Assembly (NCBI RefSeq): GCF_003234445.2
Contig: NZ_CP126269.1
Location: forward strand, 2,976,001-3,040,000
DNA from: Curtobacterium sp. MCLR17_036
Lineage (GTDB): Bacteria > Actinomycetota > Actinomycetes > Actinomycetales > Microbacteriaceae
Reading direction: 5' to 3'
DNA length: 64,000 nucleotides
This document shows, one piece after another, positions 37,397 to 45,870 of the stretch. Within the stretch, counting starts at the first letter, position 1; each line of letters starts with the position of its first letter. The position numbers and the translations under genes are program-made. The notes under the pieces are model-generated. The model did not search any database. It was given only the letters and a program-made list of their open reading frames with translations, and was not told the origin of the DNA.

Positions 37397-37996
37397 ATGG
37401 TGGACAGGATCGTGCTCGTCATGGCCGAGTACGGCGTCGACGCACCGCTGTGGCTCCGCGGGTGGCGCGATCCGTACGAGGACGACGACGAGGTCGACCG
37501 CGCGCTGAGCGCAGAGCTGCGCGTTGCGCTCCGCGAGTGGAACGAGGTGTTCGAATCGACCGACGAGTGGCCGTCCGCAGCGGCCGCCGCCGCCCACCGC
37601 ACCGACGCGTTCGAACTGGCCGCCCGCGTGCAGCTCGAGCTCGGCGACGGGACGCACGTCTGGTGCGGCGCCGGCGCAGGGATCGACGTGGTCGCCGAGT
37701 CCGGTCGTGCGGTGGTGCTGACCGCTGCACGGGCTGGCACCGACGTCGAGTTCCTGCGGGACGGCCGCCGCGACGTCCGGACCGCCAGGGAGGCCGGTGC
37801 GTACCCGGCCACCGCGAAGGCGATCGTGCACTGGCGAGCGCGCACCGAGCGTGTCGGACTGCCCTACGGGGACGCCGAGACCCGAGCACTCGGGCTGCGC
37901 ACCGCCGGTCGCGTGCAGGCCGACGTCGGAGCGGGCATGCAGATCCTGTTCTTCGGCGGAGCCGCGGAGCCGTACTCGCTGCGCGACCTCGACTGA
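37397..37996 (+). CDS. hypothetical protein
   Basis: 199 aa, acidic, soluble, no signal or TM segment. Starts MVDRIVLVMAEYGVDAPLW; contains RDPYEDDDEVDRALSAELRVALREWNEVF and ends ILFFGGAAEPYSLRDLD. Not recognised. TACCAT six bases before ATG suggests a leaderless transcript, back-to-back with the GNAT gene. Confidence 0.72.
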   Translation: MVDRIVLVMAEYGVDAPLWLRGWRDPYEDDDEVDRALSAELRVALREWNEVFESTDEWPSAAAAAAHRTDAFELAARVQLELGDGTHVWCGAGAGIDVVAESGRAVVLTAARAGTDVEFLRDGRRDVRTAREAGAYPATAKAIVHWRARTERVGLPYGDAETRALGLRTAGRVQADVGAGMQILFFGGAAEPYSLRDLD

Positions 37997-38037
37997 GACC
38001 TCGGGACCGGCACCGGGTTCCGGACGCGACCAGCCGT

Positions 38038-38081
38038 CGGACAGGAGGCACGGTGCGGGCTGGTACCGCGCCTCCCGTCCG
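38038..38081. terminator. CGGACGGGAGGC-family hairpin
   Basis: Arms 38038-38054 and 38065-38081 with two mismatches (CGGACAGGAGGCACGGT against ACCGCGCCTCCCGTCCG). It follows the hypothetical gene stop by 42 bases and probably terminates it. Confidence 0.7.
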
Positions 38082-38156
38082 ACAGGGACGCGCGCTGGCC
38101 GTCCGGCCGACCGGAACACGTTCCCAGCGCGCCGTCGGTTGGCTACCCTGTGGCGC

Positions 38157-38405
38157 ATGCCCGAGTTCCGTGTGGTCGCTCCGACGCAGCCGACCGACGG
38201 CTCCACCGTGAAGGGTCCCGCCTCGTACTTCCCGAGCATCGAGCGCACCTACGGGCGCCCGGTGCAGGACTGGTTGGACCTGGCGAACGAGCGGCTCGAC
38301 GACGAGACGCACATGCAGGTCGTGGCCTGGCTGAAGACCGAGCACGGCCTGGGACACGGACACGCGAACGCCGTCGTCGCCTACGTCAAGGCCGCCCGCG
38401 CCTGA
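38157..38405 (+). CDS. DUF4287 domain protein
   Basis: 82 aa. GPASYFPSIERTYGRPVQDWLDL and HMQVVAWLKTEHGLGHGHANAVVAY match the DUF4287 pattern closely. Function of the family is unknown. TACCCT seven bases before ATG 38157 points to a leaderless mRNA. Confidence 0.85.
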   Translation: MPEFRVVAPTQPTDGSTVKGPASYFPSIERTYGRPVQDWLDLANERLDDETHMQVVAWLKTEHGLGHGHANAVVAYVKAARA

Positions 38406-38523
38406 CACGGGCGTCCGTCCGGGCAGGACCGGTGCGGCAGAGCACGGGTGCGGCTCGATGCTCGTCGGCCATCGGGCCGCGCTCGTCGCCGTCCGCGCCT
38501 CGACGGCAGGACGCGCCCCGACG

Positions 38524-38979
38524 TCAGCGCAGCAGCTGGACCAGGGCGACGGTGAACAGCACGAACGCGACACCCGCGGCGGTCGATCGGAGCACGTCGA
38601 TGCGCTCCCACCGCACCACGGTGCGTCGCCAGTCGGCGGGCGGGTCCGTCGGGTCCCAATCGTTGACGCCGATGTTGATCGGCACGGTTCCGAGGAACGA
38701 CGCCAGCACGAAGACCACCAGCGCGCCGAGCGCGGCGATCCGCCACCCGAGGCCGGCGGCTCCCCCGGCGACCACGACCACGGCGACCGAGGCCAGGACC
38801 GCCGGCACCATCAGGGCGGGCACGACGACCTTGAGCGACCGCACCAGGGCGATCCGGGTGCGCAGGTGCGCGTCGTCGGGCAGCGCCGCCACGGCGGGCT
38901 GGACGCCCCAGCGGACGATGAACTCCTCGCCCGCGAGCAAGCCCACGAGCACCAGCTGCACGACGAGCAGGACGGTCAC
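38524..38979 (-). CDS. DUF1772 (anthrone oxygenase-like) membrane protein
   Basis: 151 aa, four TM helices. LLAGEEFIVRWGVQPAVAALP, GTVPINIGVNDWDP and WRRTVVRWERIDVLRS fit DUF1772. GTG 38979 overlaps the TetR stop (GTGA), so the two are co-transcribed and this is the likely target output of the TetR protein. Enzymatic role, if any, unknown. Confidence 0.78.
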   Translation of the reverse strand: MTVLLVVQLVLVGLLAGEEFIVRWGVQPAVAALPDDAHLRTRIALVRSLKVVVPALMVPAVLASVAVVVVAGGAAGLGWRIAALGALVVFVLASFLGTVPINIGVNDWDPTDPPADWRRTVVRWERIDVLRSTAAGVAFVLFTVALVQLLR

Positions 38980-39563
38980 CGGGCGCCGCCGATCTCGCCG
39001 ACCAGCGCTCGCGCGGCCCGGTGCGCCGCAGCGACGACCGCGGCGTCGGAGACGTCGGCCTGGGCTGCGGCCTGCACGGCGGCGTTGACGCTGAGGATCG
39101 CCATGCGCACGAGCACGACCTGTTCCTGCCCACCGTCGGGCAGGAGCGCGACGAGCTCGTCGGCGAGTTCCTGCAGCGGCGCACCGACCCGGTCGCCGCT
39201 GGCGTCGGCGAGCCCGCGCACCACGAGCGGGTTGGCGGTCGTGAACCGGATCCCGGCGAGCTTCTCCGTGGTGAAGGTGTCCACCCACCGGAGCACCGTC
39301 TGCTCGAGCAGCCGCGGTCCGCGCGGCTGCTCGCGGAGCCAGGTCAGCAGGTCCGCCACCTCGGTGCCGCGGTCCTCGAAGAGCGATCGCAGGATCGCCT
39401 CCTTGCTGGCGAAGTGGTGGTACAGCGAAGCCTTGTTGATGCCGAGTTCGTCCGCGATCTGCCGCAACGACGTCGACTCGTAGCCCTGCTCCGTGAACAG
39501 TGCGAGCGCCACCTGTTGGGCGCGCTGTCGGGTCCCGGTGCTGCGGTGAGTGGTGTCGATCAC
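38976..39563 (-). CDS. TetR family regulator
   Basis: 195 aa, GTG start at 39563. HTH is textbook: ALFTEQGYESTSLRQIADELGINKASLYHHFASKEAIL. Its promoter is covered by a 32-bp perfect palindrome (separate entry), so it represses itself and the coupled DUF1772 gene. Inducer unknown. Confidence 0.92.
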   Translation of the reverse strand: MIDTTHRSTGTRQRAQQVALALFTEQGYESTSLRQIADELGINKASLYHHFASKEAILRSLFEDRGTEVADLLTWLREQPRGPRLLEQTVLRWVDTFTTEKLAGIRFTTANPLVVRGLADASGDRVGAPLQELADELVALLPDGGQEQVVLVRMAILSVNAAVQAAAQADVSDAAVVAAAHRAARALVGEIGGAR

Positions 39564-39598
39564 GGTGTCACCCTACCTACCGGTAGGTAGGGTGACAA
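39563..39598 (-). promoter_or_regulatory. TetR operator overlapping a leaderless promoter
   Basis: Perfect 32-bp palindrome at 39566-39597, arms GTCACCCTACCTACC and GGTAGGTAGGGTGAC plus one more base pair. On the minus strand TTGTCA (39593-39598), a 17-base spacer and TAGGGT (39570-39575) form a promoter wholly inside it, with six bases left before GTG. The core TACCTACCGGTAGGTA is a common TetR-family operator. Confidence 0.85.
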
Positions 39599-39790
39599 CC
39601 CCGGTCGTGACGGTTCTGTCGGATCGTGGTCGGCATCGCCAGCCAGTACGACGCCGGCCAGCACCCGAGGCCGATCGCGCGGCCTCCCCGGCGTCGGCGT
39701 CCGTACCGCTCACCGCGCCCGCCTCGCCGGTGGCCTCCGACCCGATCGCGCGGGGCAACCGTGCACGATGAGCCGGGACCAGGCGAGTCG
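39599..39790. other. gap without recognisable gene
   Basis: About 190 bp between the TetR operator and the VOC gene. Codon-like GC pattern in places, but no ORF with a credible start, and no repeat or hairpin seen. Confidence 0.5.
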
Positions 39791-40141
39791 TCAGTCGACG
39801 GGCTCCCAGAGCTCCAACGGCAGCCCCTCCGGGTCGGTGATGCGGACGAAACGCCCGTACTCGGTCTCCCACTCGGGGCGACGCTCGACCGGGATCCCCG
39901 CCGCTCCGAGCCGGACGACGAGCTCGTCGAGCGCCGTCACACGGAGGTTGAGCATGAACGGCTGAGCGGCCGGGAAGTACTCGCTGTCTGCCGGGAACGG
40001 CGCGAACACGGTCGCACCCGGCTCCTGCTGCCACACGGCGTCCGCGCCCGCGTCGATCCCGAGGTGGTCCCGGTACCAGGCGGCCCGGCCTTGCGGATCA
40101 CGACTCCGGAAGAACAGCCCGCCGATGCCCGTCACAGTCAT
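39791..40141 (-). CDS. VOC family (glyoxalase-like) protein
   Basis: 116 aa. GIGGLFFRSRDPQGRAAWYRDHLGI and the C-terminal GRFVRITDPEGLPLELWEP are the paired beta-alpha-beta-beta-beta units of VOC proteins; metal ligands would include the Glu of ELWEP. ATG 40141 is backed by TACCGT six bases upstream. Substrate unknown. Confidence 0.85.
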   Translation of the reverse strand: MTVTGIGGLFFRSRDPQGRAAWYRDHLGIDAGADAVWQQEPGATVFAPFPADSEYFPAAQPFMLNLRVTALDELVVRLGAAGIPVERRPEWETEYGRFVRITDPEGLPLELWEPVD

Positions 40142-40242
40142 GCGTGCACGGTAGCCGTGGCGGCGCGTCGGCACCAGGGGCACCGACGACCAACCCGAAC
40201 AGGGGCCTGCGGCGATCGGGGTGCGGTCAATAGCCTCACGGC

Positions 40243-41315
40243 GTGAGGACCTCCGTGCGCATCGTCTCCGCGCTCATGCCCGCGCAGCGGCGGCGGTACG
40301 AGACGTGGCGCTGGATCGGCCTCGGACTCGTCGTCGCTGGTGTGCTGCTGTCCGTCGTCGGGACCGGGGTGGTCGGCGTGCTCGCCGTCGTCCCGATCGT
40401 GACCGGCGGCGCCCTGTTCACCGTTTCGTCCGTGCGGTGGTGGGACCTCGCCGTCGACACTGCGCGGTCGTTCCAGGCCGACCAGGCCGTCCGGAGCCCG
40501 CAGCTGGAGGACCGTGCGACCGTGTCCGTCGCCGCGGTCAGCAGCGCGCGCCGGAGTGCGGTGGTCCTCGGCGCGGCGCTCTCGGTCCTCGCGCTCGGGG
40601 CGGGCGTTGCCGGTTCGGTGCTCCCGGTGCTCGGGTCGACGGAGCCTCCCTCGCCGCGGTCGACGAACCCGCATCGCTGTCGACCGCGACGCCGACGACC
40701 GTGCCGACCCGGGGCGCGCACGGCTCCCCCGTCGGACCCGTCGTCGTCGCCGACGGCACCGTCCAGATCGGACAGGTCGACGACGAGGAAGCATGGTCGG
40801 CGGTCTGCGGCGCGGTGTCCAGCGACTCCGGCTGCTCGGCCTGGGCCGTCGTCGCGTCGGGCGAGTGCGACCTCGACGTCACCATCGGCTTCGCGGACAC
40901 CCAGCACGGCGCGACCACCCGCACCGAACTCCGGTCGGTGCGGGTGCGTCCGGGCACGCCTGTCTTCGTCGCGTCGGTCGGCGACGAGCTGTGGAGCGGC
41001 ATCGAGTCCGCCGCCTGCCGATCGCAACCGGCGGTCGACGAGCACGTCGCCACCTGGTTCGCGACCGACGACCCCGAAGCCGCCCCCGAGGAGTGCTGGG
41101 AGCTCGGCTGCATCGGCTTCGACGTGCTCCCGAGCCGCGACTGCCCGCAGGCCGACGTGCAGTTCGCCGTGTACGACGACTACGGCGGTCTGGGGAACCC
41201 GCACGACCTCGTGGTCCCCCTCGAGCTCCACGAGGGCACGCCCGTCACCGCATGGGCGAGCGGGACCGAGAGCTTCGAAGGCGACGCCGTCCTCACCCGG
41301 GTCTCGTGCCGCTAG
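40243..41315 (+). pseudogene. membrane protein gene with apparent frameshift near 40640
   Basis: Reading frame from GTG 40243 gives a membrane N-terminus (two TM helices at about residues 25-65, another near 105-128, ending VLPVLGSTEPP). From about 40640 sensible coding (high G/C third positions, GASLAAVDEPASLST onward to IGFADTQHGATT and VLTRVSCR stop 41315) continues one frame back, as if one base were lost. The C-terminal 200 residues look like a secreted domain with several Cys. It could be a sequencing error, a true pseudogene or a slippage site. TAGCCT six bases before GTG suggests a leaderless start. Function unknown. Confidence 0.65.
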
Positions 41316-41342
41316 CGTCGGATCGATGACGCCGTCGCGGAC

Positions 41343-41732
41343 TCAGAGCGCGATGTGACCCCACCACCCCAGGCCGTCGGCATCGATGTCGAGGATTTCG
41401 ACGTACCGCCCGAGTGGTTCACCGATGTTGTAGTCGGCGACCTCGTGGCCGAACTCCTCAGGCGTCGCCTCGCCGGTGGTGTACGCGTCCGTCCGGTCGA
41501 TCGTCGTCCAGCGATCCCGGATGATCCCGACGCGCGGACCCCACGGGGAGTCGTAGACGACCCGGAACTCGTCGGACGTGCTCCAGGCGTCGTGGACGAC
41601 CACGAGCGCGGCTTCGGTCGGGCCGCCGTCGCGGAGCTTCTGCAGACAAGCCAGGAGCGCCCGCGGCCCCCACTCATCGGAGCCAGCAGCCTCGAGTTCC
41701 GCGATCAGGGCGGCATGCCGTTCGCTCTCCAT
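41343..41732 (-). CDS. hypothetical acidic protein
   Basis: 129 aa, no TM or signal. MESERHAALIAELEAAGSDEW start; WGPRVGIIRDRWTTIDRTDAY and GRYVEILDIDADGLGWWGHI in the C-terminal half. Not recognised. TAGGGT six bases before ATG 41732 fits a leaderless mRNA. Confidence 0.7.
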   Translation of the reverse strand: MESERHAALIAELEAAGSDEWGPRALLACLQKLRDGGPTEAALVVVHDAWSTSDEFRVVYDSPWGPRVGIIRDRWTTIDRTDAYTTGEATPEEFGHEVADYNIGEPLGRYVEILDIDADGLGWWGHIAL

Positions 41733-41815
41733 GCGAGGACCCTACGGGGCGCACCCTGTCTACCGTGCACACGAGCCGAGCACGGCGATCTGTCCACAGC
41801 CCAGCCGCCAGCTCG

Positions 41816-41843
41816 TTGCGGTGCCATGCGGCACCGGTAGGTT
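41816..41843 (+). promoter_or_regulatory. promoter
   Basis: TTGCGG (41816-41821), 16-base spacer, TAGGTT (41838-41843), 41 bases before ATG 41885, which has GGAGAAGGG as ribosome site. Confidence 0.6.
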
Positions 41844-41884
41844 GTCGGACACCTCCACGACCACCGACGGAGAAGGGCACACCG

Positions 41885-42187
41885 ATGCAGTCGACCTCGA
41901 CCTCGACCTCGACCACCACCACCAGGCGCTTCGTGGCCCGGTGGTGCGGAGCACTCATCACCCTCGGCGGGCTGGCGGCCACGGTCGGCGCGTTCTTCCT
42001 GTTCGGCGCTGTGGCAGCCGGGGTGACCGCGCTCGCGACGACGTGGTTCGCCTGGTCCGGGCCGAGCGTCGTCGGGACCCCGACGACGGCCACCGCAGCC
42101 GCCGACCCGCGCGAGGTCCGCCGGTACCGGCAGGCACACCCGGGCACGACCATCAGCGAGGCCGCCGCCGCGGTCGCTCGGCGCTGA
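41885..42187 (+). CDS. small two-TM membrane protein
   Basis: 100 aa. N-terminal Ser-Thr run from a CGACCT hexanucleotide repeat (41892-41915), two TM helices (about residues 20-60) and a C-terminal RRYRQAHPGTTISEAAAAV helix that resembles a short DNA-binding-like or Lsr2-tail helix, only by eye. Function unknown. Confidence 0.68.
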   Translation: MQSTSTSTSTTTTRRFVARWCGALITLGGLAATVGAFFLFGAVAAGVTALATTWFAWSGPSVVGTPTTATAAADPREVRRYRQAHPGTTISEAAAAVARR

Positions 42188-42311
42188 CCCGACAGAACGG
42201 TCGGAGCAATCCGGGGCAGGCGGTCCCGGTACTGTTCAGTGGGTCGCTCGGCCCAGCTGGGAGAGCAGGGCGACGCGGTGCAGGCAGGCGTTCGTCCGAG
42301 GGGAGCACGGC

Positions 42312-43778
42312 GTGGAGCGTCGGATGAAGATGCAGGTCAGACGGTCGGTCGCGGTCGCCCTGGCGATCACGATGTCGGCGGTGGCCGCGATCGGCATCGA
42401 CGCCGTCGGGCGATCAGCGGACGCAGCGACGCCGAAGCCCCCCGCCGTCACGGTCACCAAGGTCGTCGCGACCACCACCGTCACGTCGACGGGCACCGCC
42501 GTGCGCACCACACTCAGGGTGAAGAACACCGCATCCGTGGGGCAGCCGGCGTCGTCCGCTTGGCTCTCCCTGTCCGCCGGCAGCCGGAAGTACACGCTCG
42601 GCCCGGTCACCGTGAAGGCCCTCGCCGCGGGGGCGAGCACGACGGTCCGCGCGATCCAGAAGACACCGTCGCGCGCGCGAGCCGGCACGTACTCGGTCCT
42701 CGCCTGCACCGGCGCGTACTCCGCGCAGCAGTGCCGGACGTCGACCACGACCGTCACCACCAAGCCCTCGAAGCGCGCACGCCCGGAGACGGGCGTGATG
42801 CTCGACGTCGCTCGCGCCTACTACCCCGTGGCGTTGATCAAGCGCTACGTCGACCTCCTCGCCGACGACGGCGGCCGCTTCCTGCACCTGCACCTCACCG
42901 ATGACCAGAACGTCGGGATCGAGAGCAAGGTGCTCGGCCAGACCCCGGCGAACGCAGACCTCGACCACGGTGTCTGGACGAGCCGTGTGACGCACCGCCC
43001 GTTCCTCAGCGCCGCACAGGCGCGCACGATCGCCGACTACGCGACGAGACGGGGCGTCGCGGTCGTGCCGGAGATCGACACCCCGGGCCACATGGCCGCT
43101 GCCTTCGCCCTGCTCGAGGCACGACACGGCACGAAGTGGGTCGATCGTGTCCGCGCGGGCGAGAACGAGCTCGACACCTCGGCGCCGGCGAGCGTCGCGC
43201 TCGCGACCGACCTGTACCAGGAGGTACGGCGCACCTTCCCCGCGAGCCGGGCCGTGCACATCGGCGGTGACGAATGGGGCGACGACGTCTCCGCGACCGG
43301 ACGCGTCGAGTGGTTGAACGCGATGGCAGCCGCGCTGGGCAACCGCGAGGTGTGGGCCTGGAACGACGGGATCGACCGGGCCGCGGTGGAACGGCTCGAC
43401 CCGCGCATCCGCGTCACGTACTGGAGCTTCGACGGGGACACCGAGGACGAAGCGGAACGCTCGGAACGCCGGGCGCGACGGGCGAGCGCGAACGACCTGG
43501 CGAAGGCCGGCATCGACCTGCTCAACTACAACTCGTACTACCTGTACGAGGTGCCGACCGACCTCGACCCGGCCGACAGCGCGTACACCGTCGCCGATCT
43601 CCGCGCGCACTGGTCGCTCCGGACCTGGGACAGCGACTCCGGGCGGCGTCTCGCCGCCCCGATGTCGGGTGCAGCCGTCGCGATCTGGGGAGAGGACCTC
43701 CGCCGTCCGCTGTCGGCCGCGCTCCTGCGCTGGAGCGCGCCGCACGTGAGGGCGATGATCGAGACCGCAGGGTCCTGA
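42312..43778 (+). CDS. secreted GH20-like beta-N-acetylhexosaminidase
   Basis: 488 aa from GTG 42312 (ATG 42324 also possible; both have GGAG). Signal peptide of about 40 residues, a beta-sandwich region (about 45-150, CARDB-like), then the GH20 barrel: GVMLDVARAYYPVALIKRYVD, HLHLTDDQN, PEIDTPGHM and the catalytic Asp-Glu in HIGGDEWG. The usual N-terminal GH20b domain is missing, as in dispersin-type enzymes. Likely releases or cuts GlcNAc polymers such as chitin fragments or poly-GlcNAc outside the cell. Confidence 0.85.
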   Translation: MERRMKMQVRRSVAVALAITMSAVAAIGIDAVGRSADAATPKPPAVTVTKVVATTTVTSTGTAVRTTLRVKNTASVGQPASSAWLSLSAGSRKYTLGPVTVKALAAGASTTVRAIQKTPSRARAGTYSVLACTGAYSAQQCRTSTTTVTTKPSKRARPETGVMLDVARAYYPVALIKRYVDLLADDGGRFLHLHLTDDQNVGIESKVLGQTPANADLDHGVWTSRVTHRPFLSAAQARTIADYATRRGVAVVPEIDTPGHMAAAFALLEARHGTKWVDRVRAGENELDTSAPASVALATDLYQEVRRTFPASRAVHIGGDEWGDDVSATGRVEWLNAMAAALGNREVWAWNDGIDRAAVERLDPRIRVTYWSFDGDTEDEAERSERRARRASANDLAKAGIDLLNYNSYYLYEVPTDLDPADSAYTVADLRAHWSLRTWDSDSGRRLAAPMSGAAVAIWGEDLRRPLSAALLRWSAPHVRAMIETAGS

Positions 43779-43829
43779 CGGACGCGTGTCGGGCCTCCTG
43801 TCCGGTCGCTGGTCGGAACCGGCGCCTGT

Positions 43830-44771
43830 CTACCCGAGTGGCTCGACGCCGTAGCTGGTGACCACCGCCCGCAGCTCGTCCAGGTACGCCTGCGCCTGCA
43901 CGGTGAGGGGCACGGAGGCGTGCGCGATCCAGCCGATCTCGATGCGTTCGTCGACGTCGAGGGGGATGGCGACGATCTCGGGGTCGAGGTCGTCGCTGAT
44001 GAGCCCGGTCGAGATCGTGTACCCGCCGAGGCCGATCATGAGGTTGAAGATCGTCGCGCGGTCCGAGACGCGGATCTCCCGCTTGCTCGACATCGTCGAC
44101 AGGATCTCCTCGGCCAGGTAGAAGGAGTTGTTCGCGCCCTGGTCGAAGGTGAGTCGGGGCAGGTCGGCGAGGTCCTCGAGGGTCGCGCGTTCCCGTGCCG
44201 CGAGCGGGTTCCGCTTGGCGACGAAGATGTGGGGCTGGGCGACGAACAGCGGGGTGAACACGACACCGGCGTCGCGCAGCAGCTTGCCGAGCACCTGCGT
44301 GTTGAAGTCGTTGCGGTACAGGATGCCCACCTCACTGCGCAGGGTCCGGACGTCCTCGATGATGTCCCAGGTGCGTGTCTCGCGGAGCGAGAACTCGTAC
44401 TCGTCGGCGGCCGCCGCGTCGACCATCCGGACGAAGGCCTCGACCGCGAACGAGTAGTGCTGCGCGGACACCCCGAGCAGCCGTCGCGAGGCCCGCCGCC
44501 CGACGTAGCGCTGCTCGAGCAGGGAGACCTGCTCGACGACCTGCCGGGCGTACCCGAGGAACTCGACGCCGTCGACCGTGAGCACGACGCCCCTGGCCGA
44601 CCGGGTGAAGAGCGGGCGGCCGATCCGCGTCTCGAGGTCCTTCATGGCCGCGGACATCGTCGGTTGGGACACGTAGAGCAGGTCGGCGGCTGCGCTGATC
44701 GAGCCCTCGGTCGCGACCTCGATGAAGTAGCGGAGCTGCTGCAACGTGATGTCGTTCGAGACCCGGGCCAT
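43830..44771 (-). CDS. LysR family regulator, likely of mesXD
   Basis: 313 aa. N-terminal winged HTH: LRYFIEVATEGSISAAADLLYVSQPTMSAAMKDLETRIG. The remainder is the two-lobe co-inducer domain. Divergent from mesX with 119 bp between; a T-N11-A dyad overlaps its start codon. Known relatives of this arrangement place LysR proteins beside methionine genes; the co-inducer here is unknown. Confidence 0.9.
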   Translation of the reverse strand: MARVSNDITLQQLRYFIEVATEGSISAAADLLYVSQPTMSAAMKDLETRIGRPLFTRSARGVVLTVDGVEFLGYARQVVEQVSLLEQRYVGRRASRRLLGVSAQHYSFAVEAFVRMVDAAAADEYEFSLRETRTWDIIEDVRTLRSEVGILYRNDFNTQVLGKLLRDAGVVFTPLFVAQPHIFVAKRNPLAARERATLEDLADLPRLTFDQGANNSFYLAEEILSTMSSKREIRVSDRATIFNLMIGLGGYTISTGLISDDLDPEIVAIPLDVDERIEIGWIAHASVPLTVQAQAYLDELRAVVTSYGVEPLG

Positions 44772-44796
44772 AGGCGCAGGCTATACGACCACATAG
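44769..44796. promoter_or_regulatory. LysR-type T-N11-A box
   Basis: ATAGGCGCAGGCTAT (44770-44784) has ATAG/CTAT arms and a T-N11-A core; CTAT then pairs again with ATAG at 44793-44796. TATAGC on the minus strand (44780-44785) is a possible -10 for the LysR gene, eight bases before its ATG, so autoregulation is likely. Confidence 0.45.
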
Positions 44797-44890
44797 CGTC
44801 TCGGTATTACCTGATGGCTCGCGTTTCCGGCCATGATCGAGGAATCCCTTCCCCAGCGCCTCCGGGCGCTCGACGAGCAGATTGCCGGCC

Positions 44891-45850
44891 ATGGCGAACG
44901 ACCCCACCTTCAGCATCACCCGGACCCGGTTCGACGAGGACTACTCCCCCGCGGACAGCTCCCGGCTGACCACGAACTTCGCGAACCTGGCGCGCGGCGA
45001 GCGCCGGCAGGAGAACCTGCGTGCTGCGCTGGCGATGATCGACGGGCGCGCGAACGACCTCGCCGGGGCGCACGACCGCTACCGGCTGCAGCTCGACATC
45101 GTCTCGGTCGCGCTGCAGTTCTCCGACGGTGGATCGGATGCGGAGTTCCCGCTGCTCGAGATGCTCGACGTCACGATCGTCGACCAGCACACCGGCGAGC
45201 ACCACCGCGGGATCCTCGGCAACAACTTCTCGTCGTACGTGCGCGACTACGACTTCTCGGTGCTGCTGCCGTCGTCGCCGTCGCTGCCGTCCGACTTCGG
45301 ACAGCTGCACGGGGCGCTCTTCCAGCGCTTCCTGGAGTCGTCCGCGTTCCACGCCGACTTCGACACGGAGCCCGTGGTCTGCATCAGCGTCTCGACGAGC
45401 CAGACCTACCGCCGGAACGGGTACGTCCACCCGGTGCTCGGCGCCGAGTACGAGCACGAGCACTCCTCGCTCACCGACGACTACTTCGGCCGGATGGGCA
45501 TGCGGGTCCGGTACTTCCAGCCCGCCGGCGCCGCGGCCCCGCTCGCGTTCTACACGCGCGGCGACCTGACCGGCGACCACACGGACCTCCAGCTCATCGG
45601 CACGATCGCCACCATGGAGACGTTCCAGAAGATCTACCGACCGGAGATCTACGCCGCGAACACCCCGGCCGGCAGCACCTACCGCCCGACGCTCGACCAC
45701 ACCGACTTCACACCCACCCCGGTCACCTACGACCGCGAGGAGCGCAGTCGCCTCGGCGTCACCCAGGGCCGGTGGACCGAAGAACACCTCGTGACGCCGC
45801 ACGGTGCGCTCCTGTCCCGTCTCGCCGCCGAACCCGTCCCCGCCCGCTGA
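44891..45850 (+). CDS. mesX: MesX-like protein (DUF1852), partner of MesD
   Basis: 319 aa, soluble. ITRTRFDEDYSPADSSRLTTNFANLARG, GNNFSSYVRDYDFSVLLPS and DYFGRMGMRVRYFQPAG are DUF1852-type blocks. In published work on folate-independent methionine synthases, MesD enzymes require MesX (DUF1852) and oxygen. It sits 20 bp before the MetE-like gene, matching that pairing. ATG 44891 is chosen over TTG 44882. Gene symbol assigned by family and context. Confidence 0.8.
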   Translation: MANDPTFSITRTRFDEDYSPADSSRLTTNFANLARGERRQENLRAALAMIDGRANDLAGAHDRYRLQLDIVSVALQFSDGGSDAEFPLLEMLDVTIVDQHTGEHHRGILGNNFSSYVRDYDFSVLLPSSPSLPSDFGQLHGALFQRFLESSAFHADFDTEPVVCISVSTSQTYRRNGYVHPVLGAEYEHEHSSLTDDYFGRMGMRVRYFQPAGAAAPLAFYTRGDLTGDHTDLQLIGTIATMETFQKIYRPEIYAANTPAGSTYRPTLDHTDFTPTPVTYDREERSRLGVTQGRWTEEHLVTPHGALLSRLAAEPVPAR

Positions 45851-45870
45851 CCGTCTGGACCGCCACTCCC

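Noticed and set aside
44772..44890. SAM or cobalamin riboswitch before mesX
   Set aside because: The interval is only about 119 bp, lacks the conserved helices or boxes of either class, and is better explained by a LysR site.
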